Positions 58,195 through 64,000 of a stretch of 64,000 bases of DNA are shown here, in pieces. Source of the stretch: Oscillospiraceae bacterium. Lineage in GTDB: Bacteria > Bacillota > Clostridia > Oscillospirales > Acutalibacteraceae. Under the pieces are notes generated by a model, which saw only the letters and a program-made list of their open reading frames with translations, had not been told where the DNA came from and made no database searches. Location: the NCBI GenBank assembly GCA_025757685.1, contig CP107220.1, positions 1,509,501 to 1,573,500 of the forward strand, in the 5' to 3' direction. Each line of letters opens with the position of its first letter. The stretch's first letter is position 1. The position numbers and the translations under genes were made by a program.

Positions 58195-58818
58195 TCACAG
58201 CTTGGCCACATCCACGGCGGCAATTTTTTCCATAAAATCCTTAGGCGAAATCACCGTTCCCATATCCAAGAACTCGTCCATATTCATATTAAAATTATTC
58301 ACATACACCGGCACTTGCTTGTATTCAATATCAATATGCAATCGGGCAGCGTCTGCCTTCACCACAGCCGGATCATAGCCGTTTGCATCATAATACCGGC
58401 TGACGATTACCTCGTTGTTCTTCACATACAGCAGCACCAGATTGCGCCCGGATTTGGAGATGCTCACATAGCTTTCGTCTGTCTTGGAGAGAGCTTGTCC
58501 CATTTTCATCTGCGCCACTGCCTTACAGGCGTCGGAATTGAGAAACAGCTCGTTGATAAAAATAGATTCCAGCGCGGTGGTATCGTCCGGCACCAGGATT
58601 GCCAAAATGTTTTTGGACAGCTTTTTGCCGTACATACTCTTGATAAATTCCTTAAAATAATGCTGGGTCTCGCTGATCTTGGCGGCATAATGATGATAAA
58701 AAGGAATATTGGCCACCACCGGCGTGCCCGGCAGGGAGAAAGTCTTAAAATCGTCCGTGTCCCGATCCTTCACCAAAATGTCCGAATTCGTAATGATCAT
58801 AGGGATTGTTTTTGCCAT
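58195..58818 (-). CDS. Unknown protein, possible degenerate actin-like fold
   Basis: A 207-residue protein from ATG 58818 with GGAGGGAC upstream. No signal peptide or membrane segment. The stretch FKEFIKSMYGKKLSKNILAI, then LVPDDTTALESIFINELFL, CKAVAQMKMGQALSKTDE and YVSISKSGRNLVLLYVKNNE, runs parallel to MreB's ICVPSG...EPMAAAIGAG...DIGGGTTE blocks but lacks the glycine-rich phosphate loops. So it may be an MreB/FtsA relative that no longer binds ATP, an idea from pattern comparison only. No confident family. Confidence 0.5.
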   Translation of the reverse strand: MAKTIPMIITNSDILVKDRDTDDFKTFSLPGTPVVANIPFYHHYAAKISETQHYFKEFIKSMYGKKLSKNILAILVPDDTTALESIFINELFLNSDACKAVAQMKMGQALSKTDESYVSISKSGRNLVLLYVKNNEVIVSRYYDANGYDPAVVKADAARLHIDIEYKQVPVYVNNFNMNMDEFLDMGTVISPKDFMEKIAAVDVAKL

Positions 58819-58951
58819 AAAAATGTCCCTCCGTGGCTCCTATTTTACTATAATGCCCGTGCCAAATCAATAAAAATCAAAAAATATAGTGAAATCCGAC
58901 GGCAGTTATGGTAAAATAAGGTGACAACATTGTTGTGAGAGGAGGAGTTTT

Positions 58952-60415
58952 ATGCATGATTCCGATGAGCTGGATGATATTCTGAACGAAATTCGGAACC
59001 ACCAAAACCCGCACACAGAGGATGCGCCCCCAGAGCCGGAGCCGCCTCAGACCGTAGATATGCCGCTGTTTGACCACGCAGACGCCCCCACGCCTGCGCC
59101 GAAGGATTTGCCGGAGAATCCCACCCTGCCCACAGAGGCAGCAAAGGAAACACCGGCCGCCTCCGCTATGCCGGAGACCACACCCACCGCAGACGGCAGA
59201 GAAGATGTATATACCAATGTATTTTCCGGCACGGAGGAGACCCGGGCAGAGGCAACCTACACGCCCCCGACCCGACCCCTTGGTGACGATGAATATCCGG
59301 AGGAAGAAATGAAGAAGAACGATAAGCAAAAGAAAATTATTATTGCCGTTGTGGCTGTTGTGGTTGTGATTGCCGTGGCCCTGGGCATTTACTTTGGCGT
59401 GGTACGTGGCAAAAACGAGGAGCCAACCTCCGGCGTGACCAATGCCGCTACCGAAGCCACCACCCAGGCAACGGTGGCCGTGGTGAACCCCTTTACCGGT
59501 GAGAACGACTACAATGAGAACGCGGTAGGCAAGCGCCCGGTGGCCCTGGTGGTAGAGAACGCCCAGGCTGCCCGTCCCCAGTGGGGGATCAATTCCCCGG
59601 ATATTATCGTAGAGGGCGAAGTGGAAGGCGGCGAGACCCGTATGCTGTGGCTCTTTGCCGACTATACCTCTGTGCCGGACAAGATCGGCCCTATGCGCAG
59701 CGCCCGCCCGCCGTACATTCGCTTTTCCGAGATGTTTGACGCCGTCTTTATCCACTGGGGTCAGAGCAAGAGCAAAGGCAGCTATGTAGGCGCTAACACC
59801 GTGTTTGCCCAGGACAATGTGGACCACATTAACCAGATGACTTACAGCGGCAAGGTGGATCTGTTTACCAGAGACCAAACCCGCAATGTAGCCAGCGAGC
59901 ACACCGGTGTGCTGCGCGGCAAAAAAATCGCCTCTGCCCTGAAAGAGCAGAAGATCCGCACCAAGGTCAACGAGGCCAAGTTTACCACCTTCGACTTTAA
60001 CAAAAAGGCAACTGCCGTGGGTGATGATCCCTGCAACGCACTGGCGCTGACCTTCTCTAATCGCACCCGCACCCGCGACTGGACCTATAAAAGCGATGAC
60101 AAAATGTACCACAGCACCGATTATGAAACGGATGTAAAGATGAAGAACCTGATCGTGCTGTTTGACAACACCTCTTACACCACCAAGGCCAATTACAAAG
60201 GCAGCGGTAAGGGCGAGACCTACTGTAACTACGATCTGGCCGGCGGCAAGGGTGTGCTCGCTTCTCAGGGCACCTATACCGAGATCAAGTGGAGCAAAAA
60301 GGACGGCAAGCTGTCCCTGACCACCACCGACGGTCAGCCCTTAAAACTGAACCCCGGTCGCAGCTGGATCGGCTACGCCTCTGCCAATAACGGCGGTAAA
60401 GTCGTGGAAAAGTAA
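58952..60415 (+). CDS. DUF3048 membrane-anchored surface protein
   Basis: A 487-residue protein from ATG 58952 with GAGAGGAGGAG upstream. Residues 1 to 120 are an acidic, Pro-rich cytoplasmic stretch; one membrane span lies at about 129 to 150 (KIIIAVVAVVVVIAVALGIY); the outside part carries the DUF3048 (YerB-like) pattern: RPVALVVENAQAARPQWGI, DIIVEGEVEGGETRMLWLFA, KIGPMRSARPPYIRFSEMF and YCNYDLAGGKGV. Homologues are lipoproteins; this one uses a transmembrane anchor with a cytoplasmic N-terminus, which is unusual. Role unknown, cell-surface. Confidence 0.88.
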   Translation: MHDSDELDDILNEIRNHQNPHTEDAPPEPEPPQTVDMPLFDHADAPTPAPKDLPENPTLPTEAAKETPAASAMPETTPTADGREDVYTNVFSGTEETRAEATYTPPTRPLGDDEYPEEEMKKNDKQKKIIIAVVAVVVVIAVALGIYFGVVRGKNEEPTSGVTNAATEATTQATVAVVNPFTGENDYNENAVGKRPVALVVENAQAARPQWGINSPDIIVEGEVEGGETRMLWLFADYTSVPDKIGPMRSARPPYIRFSEMFDAVFIHWGQSKSKGSYVGANTVFAQDNVDHINQMTYSGKVDLFTRDQTRNVASEHTGVLRGKKIASALKEQKIRTKVNEAKFTTFDFNKKATAVGDDPCNALALTFSNRTRTRDWTYKSDDKMYHSTDYETDVKMKNLIVLFDNTSYTTKANYKGSGKGETYCNYDLAGGKGVLASQGTYTEIKWSKKDGKLSLTTTDGQPLKLNPGRSWIGYASANNGGKVVEK

Positions 60416-60429
60416 AAATCGGAATCCAT

Positions 60430-60465
60430 AAAAGACCGTCTCGGATCATCCGGGGCGGTCTTTTG
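60430..60465 (+). terminator. Terminator after the DUF3048 gene
   Basis: AAAAGACCG (60430-60438) pairs with CGGTCTTTT (60456-60464), with additional GC pairing inside. Confidence 0.7.
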
Positions 60466-60559
60466 TATGTGGATGTGCATAAATACCGGCGGGAGCAAGT
60501 CCCCACCCGACAGGAATTTTATAACCGATGTAATATGATAAAACGCCGCAAGCACATAA

Positions 60560-60590
60560 AAAGGACCGATACACCGTGTATCGGTCCTTT
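60560..60590. terminator. Terminator of the leuA-leuB operon
   Basis: AAAGGACCGATACAC (60560-60574) is the exact reverse complement of GTGTATCGGTCCTTT (60576-60590). It lies just after leuB on the minus strand and before the DUF3048 terminator in the other direction. Confidence 0.8.
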
Positions 60591-60604
60591 GATTTACCAA
60601 ACGA

Positions 60605-61675
60605 TTACAGCAGGCCGGCCACCAAGTCGCCCATTTGGGCGGTGGTCACCGGACGGAAGCCCTCCTCGTAAATATCCGGGGTGCGGGCCTGGGTCAGTGC
60701 CTGATCCACCGCGTCCTCAATGGCCTGGGCAGCCTCCATCTCGCCAAAGGTGTAGCGCAGCATCATGGCGCCGGACAAAATGGTTGCCAGCGGATTGGCC
60801 TTGCCCTGGCCGGCAATATCCGGTGCGGAACCGTGGATAGGCTCGTACAAGCCAAAGGTGCCCTCTGCCAGAGAAGCAGACGCCAGCATACCGATGGAGC
60901 CGGAGATCATAGACGCCTCGTCAGACAGAATATCGCCAAAGATATTGGAAGTGACAATCACATCAAACTGATTGGGATTGCGCACCAGCTGCATAGCGCA
61001 GTTGTCCACATACATATAGGACACCTCCACCTGGGGGTAATCCGCCTTGGTCTCTTCTACGATCTTACGCCACAGGCGGGAGCTGTCCAGTACATTGGCT
61101 TTGTCCACGCAGGTCAGCCGCTTGTCCCGCTTCATGGCATACTCAAAACCGGCCTTGACAATGCGCTTGATCTCCGGGTAAGTATAGCGCTCCGTATCAT
61201 ACGCGCCCACCACGCCGTTCTCCTCATAAGTGCCGCGGTCGCCGAAGTAAATGCCGCCGGTCAGCTCGCGTACAATGAGAATGTCCAACCCGTCGCCGAT
61301 GATCTCCTCCTTAATAGGAGAAGCGCTCTTCAGCGGGGCGAAGATCTTGGCCGGGCGCAGATTGGCAAACAGACCCAGGTCCTCACGAATGGCCAACAGA
61401 CCCTTTTCCGGTCGATTGCTGCCCGGCTGGTCGTCCCACTTAGGACCGCCCACAGCGCCCAGCAGCACCGCGTCAGATGCTTTGCAGGCTGCCGCCGTTT
61501 CTGCCGGATAGGGCACGCCGGTGGCATCAATGGCACAACCGCCCAATAGCTGGTCATTGTAGTCAAAAGAGAAGCCAAACTTCTCCCCTGCCTTGTCCAG
61601 CACCTTGATACATTCGTTCACGATCTCCGGCCCAATGCCGTCACCGCGCAACACGGTGATTTTGTAATTCTTCAT
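60605..61675 (-). CDS. leuB: 3-isopropylmalate dehydrogenase
   Basis: A 356-residue protein from ATG 61675. It has the family elements VLRGDGIGPEIVNECIKVL at the N-terminus, TGGIYFGDRGTYEENGVVGA, and the conserved VTSNIFGDILSDEASMISG. It oxidises and decarboxylates 3-isopropylmalate in leucine synthesis with NAD+. It follows leuA by 18 bases, one operon under the T-box at 63466. Confidence 0.96.
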   Translation of the reverse strand: MKNYKITVLRGDGIGPEIVNECIKVLDKAGEKFGFSFDYNDQLLGGCAIDATGVPYPAETAAACKASDAVLLGAVGGPKWDDQPGSNRPEKGLLAIREDLGLFANLRPAKIFAPLKSASPIKEEIIGDGLDILIVRELTGGIYFGDRGTYEENGVVGAYDTERYTYPEIKRIVKAGFEYAMKRDKRLTCVDKANVLDSSRLWRKIVEETKADYPQVEVSYMYVDNCAMQLVRNPNQFDVIVTSNIFGDILSDEASMISGSIGMLASASLAEGTFGLYEPIHGSAPDIAGQGKANPLATILSGAMMLRYTFGEMEAAQAIEDAVDQALTQARTPDIYEEGFRPVTTAQMGDLVAGLL

Positions 61676-61693
61676 GTTCTTGCCCTTTCTGTC

Positions 61694-63433
61694 TTAGCAA
61701 ACCTCAAAAATGCCGGGCATGGTATCGTCCCGCATAGTATCCGGTTGGTCACGGTTGATGGCGCAGATAATGCCCTTCATGGACGCATAACCGATGTTGT
61801 GGCTGACGCCGATACCGAAAATGTCCTTGCCCTGTGGGTTCTTTAAGTGAATATAGCTGATGGCCTTGGAGTCGGAGCCCACGGAGATGGCGTGCTCGCT
61901 GTAATCCACAAACTGGTAGCTGGCCACCTCGGTTTGGTTCATAGCGTCGCAGAACGCAGCCACCGGGCCGTTGCCGTTGCCCTCAATCTGCACCGGCGCA
62001 TTGTCCTTGTATTTCAGCTCGCCGGAGAAATGCACATGGGTCAGATCGTCCTGCTCGTTCTTCTCCTCGCTGATCTTGTAATTCACCAGGCGGTAGGGGC
62101 CGCACACATTGCGATACTCCTGCTGGAACAGGTCAAAGACCTCCTCCGCTTTCAGTTCCTTACCCTTCTCGTCGCAGGCTTTTTGTACCACGGCGCTAAA
62201 CTCCGGGTGCATGGACTTAGGCATCTTGATGCCATAGTTGTTGGCCAAAATAAAGGCAGTGCCGCCCTTGCCGGACTGAGAATTGATCCGAATGATGGGC
62301 TCATACTCTCGGCCCACATCTGCCGGGTCGATAGGCAGGTACGGGATCTCCCAATAAGGGGTGCCGCTTTCTTCCATATAGATCTTGCCCTTGTTGATGG
62401 CATCCTGATGAGAGCCGGAGAATGCGGTAAACACCAACTCGCCGGCATAAGGCTGGCGGGGCGGCACCTGCATCTTGGTGCAGCGCTCATACACTTCCTT
62501 GATTGCATTGATGTTGTGGAAATCCAGCTTAGGATCTACCCCCTGGGTCCACATATTCAGCGCCAGGGTCACCACATCCACATTGCCGGTACGCTCACCG
62601 TTGCCAAACAGGGTGCCTTCCACACGATCGGCGCCGGCCATCAGCGCCAGCTCCGTAGCAGCCACGCCCTCGCCCCGGTCATTGTGGGGGTGCAGGGAGA
62701 TAATGGCCGCGTCCCGGTTGGGTAGGTGACGGCAGAAATACTCGATCTGGTCTGCATAACCGTTGGGAGAGGAGCCCTCCACAGTGGAGGGCAGGTTCAG
62801 GATAATGGGGTTCTCCTTGGTAATATGCAGCTCCTCCATCACCCGGCGGCAGATCTCTACCGCATTGTCCATCTCCGTACCGGTAAAGGACTCCGGCGAA
62901 TACTCAAAGCGAATGTTCATCTCCGGGTGGCGCTTTTTCTCCTCCTCGGTGAGTTCATAGATCAAGCGGGCGCCGTCCACAGCGATCTGAATCACGCCGT
63001 CCATATCCGTCTTAAATACCACCTTGCGCTGCAAAGTGGAAGTGGAATTGTAAAAATGCACGATCACATTCTTGGCGCCGTCAATGGCCTCAAAGGTCTT
63101 TTTGATCAGGTGAGGGCGCGCCTGCACCAGCACCTGAATGGTCACATCGTCCGGGATATAATGGCCGTCGATCAGGGTACGCAGGATCTCATACTCCGTC
63201 TCGCTGGCAGAGGGAAAGCCCACCTCGATCTCCTTAAACCCAACTTCAATCAGGGTCTTAAAATATTCCAGCTTTTCCTCCAAATTCATCGGGTCCACCA
63301 GCGCCTGGTTGCCGTCACGCAGATCTACCGAGCACCAAATGGGCGCATGGTCGATTACATGGTTGGGCCACTGGCGGTCCGGCAAATCAATGGGGGTAAA
63401 GGGCTTATACTTCTTGTAGCCTTGGTTCATCAT
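61694..63433 (-). CDS. leuA: 2-isopropylmalate synthase, LeuA2 type
   Basis: A 579-residue protein from ATG 63433 with AAAGGAG 8 bases upstream; a further in-frame ATG lies in the T-box terminator and is excluded. TIM-barrel HMGL core (WCSVDLRDGNQALVDPMNLE, SLHPHNDRGEGVAATELALM) and C-terminal regulatory domain, beginning after the YRNVCGPYRLVNYKI segment. It condenses 2-oxoisovalerate with acetyl-CoA, the first step of leucine synthesis. The T-box in front couples expression to leucine tRNA charging. Confidence 0.96.
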   Translation of the reverse strand: MMNQGYKKYKPFTPIDLPDRQWPNHVIDHAPIWCSVDLRDGNQALVDPMNLEEKLEYFKTLIEVGFKEIEVGFPSASETEYEILRTLIDGHYIPDDVTIQVLVQARPHLIKKTFEAIDGAKNVIVHFYNSTSTLQRKVVFKTDMDGVIQIAVDGARLIYELTEEEKKRHPEMNIRFEYSPESFTGTEMDNAVEICRRVMEELHITKENPIILNLPSTVEGSSPNGYADQIEYFCRHLPNRDAAIISLHPHNDRGEGVAATELALMAGADRVEGTLFGNGERTGNVDVVTLALNMWTQGVDPKLDFHNINAIKEVYERCTKMQVPPRQPYAGELVFTAFSGSHQDAINKGKIYMEESGTPYWEIPYLPIDPADVGREYEPIIRINSQSGKGGTAFILANNYGIKMPKSMHPEFSAVVQKACDEKGKELKAEEVFDLFQQEYRNVCGPYRLVNYKISEEKNEQDDLTHVHFSGELKYKDNAPVQIEGNGNGPVAAFCDAMNQTEVASYQFVDYSEHAISVGSDSKAISYIHLKNPQGKDIFGIGVSHNIGYASMKGIICAINRDQPDTMRDDTMPGIFEVC

Positions 63434-63465
63434 CACAGTTTCTCCTTTCTCTGTTGGGGAGGCAC

Positions 63466-63745
63466 AAACAAAAACTGCGCCCCCAATGGATAGGGACGCA
63501 GTATCTATGCGTGGTACCACCCTACTTCAGCAGAAAAAATCTGCCCTTTGGCATCAAGCAATGCCTCAACCGATAACGAGGTTAAACGGCTCTTCCTATT
63601 GATTTCTATTCAGAAGAGCAACTCCGCAGAGAGCTATGCACCTATGTTCCCTGTGCGGCTTGCACCGTCCGCCGCCTCTCTGTGCAGGAAAACGCAGGTC
63701 TTTTTCTGCTTCACAGTCTTTTGTGGGTACTGTATATTCAGTAAG
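63466..63745 (-). promoter_or_regulatory. T-box riboswitch leader of leuA, probably leucine-specific
   Basis: Read on the minus strand, it holds the conserved T-box AGGGTGGTACCACG (63523-63510), which pairs with the free tRNA CCA end, and a terminator ACTGCGTCCC/GGGGGCGCAGT ending in TTTTTG (63502-63466). The stem I region has AGAGAG with GGTGCAAGCC; a CTC at 63633-63631 (AUAGCUCUCU) is in position to be the leucine specifier. Uncharged tRNA-Leu would favour the antiterminator and leuA-leuB expression. The specifier position was read by eye. Confidence 0.88.
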
Positions 63746-63748
63746 ATT

Positions 63749-63776
63749 ATTATAACACGCGCGCCGATTTTGTCAA
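63749..63776 (-). promoter_or_regulatory. leuA promoter
   Basis: TTGACA (63776-63771) and TATAAT (63754-63749), 16 bases apart on the minus strand, with transcription starting near 63742 at the head of the T-box leader. Confidence 0.85.
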
Positions 63777-63784
63777 CCCAAATT

Positions 63785-64000
63785 TTACAGTTTGGAGTAG
63801 CCGTAGCCGTTCATAATGGCGTCTACCGGCTGACCGGCCTTGCACATGGGGCAGTCCTTGGCGGCTGTATAAGAATAATTGGGCAGATCCTCCGGGGTAA
63901 ACAGAGTGTTGACCTCCAGCCCGCACAGTTCCTTGGCTGCGCTGAACACGGAGGAAATGCCAATCACATTGCCGCCGTAATACCGGGCGCTCTGTACCGC
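63785..64000 (-). CDS. pyrE-like orotate phosphoribosyltransferase, 3' end only
   Basis: The frame is open to the window edge and ends at 63785. The visible C-terminal 71 residues read AVQSARYYGGNVIGISSVFS, then VNTLFTPEDLPNYSYTAAKD and CPMCKAGQPVDAIMNGYGYS before KL. This matches the C-terminus of clostridial orotate phosphoribosyltransferases, with a characteristic CPMCKAG motif. Most of the protein is outside the window. Confidence 0.7.
   Translation of the reverse strand, partial: AVQSARYYGGNVIGISSVFSAAKELCGLEVNTLFTPEDLPNYSYTAAKDCPMCKAGQPVDAIMNGYGYSKL

Overview
The window looks like the chromosome of a low-abundance-type gut Clostridia, most likely Oscillospirales/Ruminococcaceae. The evidence is Firmicutes-style: strong AAGGAGG ribosome binding sites, a CIRCE-controlled hrcA-grpE-dnaK-dnaJ operon, a T-box in front of a LeuA2-type leuA, a gltX-glnS pair and a DUF4250 gene. 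The genus cannot be fixed from the sequence alone. There is no rRNA and no CRISPR array. One tRNA, tRNA-Pro(CGG), lies at 32943-33019 on the minus strand.

Bases 1 to about 32.9 kb are most of a siphovirus-type prophage whose left end, presumably with the integrase, lies outside the window. Its order is: lysogeny module on the minus strand (DUF4041 protein, ImmA-like protease, XRE repressor), a bidirectional control region with four operator-like repeats, early and replication genes (Cro-like regulator, DUF2513, helix-turn-helix protein, an HUH/rolling-circle Rep-like protein, DUF1064, a PcfK/AcrIIA9-family protein, a PcfJ-like protein), and a DUF1492 late regulator. Packaging and head genes follow (terminase, portal, a MuF protein fused to a JAMM-like domain, scaffold, P22-type coat), then connector and tail genes, an S74 tail protein, a collagen-like baseplate protein, holin and endolysin. 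The right end carries a translationally coupled HicA-HicB-SecB-like operon, which has the layout of a tripartite toxin-antitoxin-chaperone system. It ends beside the 3' end of the tRNA-Pro gene, the probable attachment site.

Bases 33.0 to 64.0 kb are host chromosome. They hold gltX, glnS, typA, hemW and an EamA transporter; two small proteins, one with its start codon inside a hairpin; and an ABC exporter operon with tandemly duplicated permeases. Next come a polysaccharide-type ABC permease, aroK-aroE, acpP, glpK, an Ldh_2-type malate dehydrogenase with malic enzyme, a secreted CHAP protein and the heat-shock operon. The end holds two unknown minus-strand genes, a DUF3048 protein, leuB and leuA under a T-box, and the 3' end of a pyrE-like gene.

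The most interesting loci are the HicAB-SecB-like operon, the MuF-JAMM fusion with its overlapping small partner, the PcfK/AcrIIA9-PcfJ pair beside an HUH protein in a tailed prophage, a 16-bp palindrome dispersed through the prophage, and the hairpin-sequestered start at 40660.
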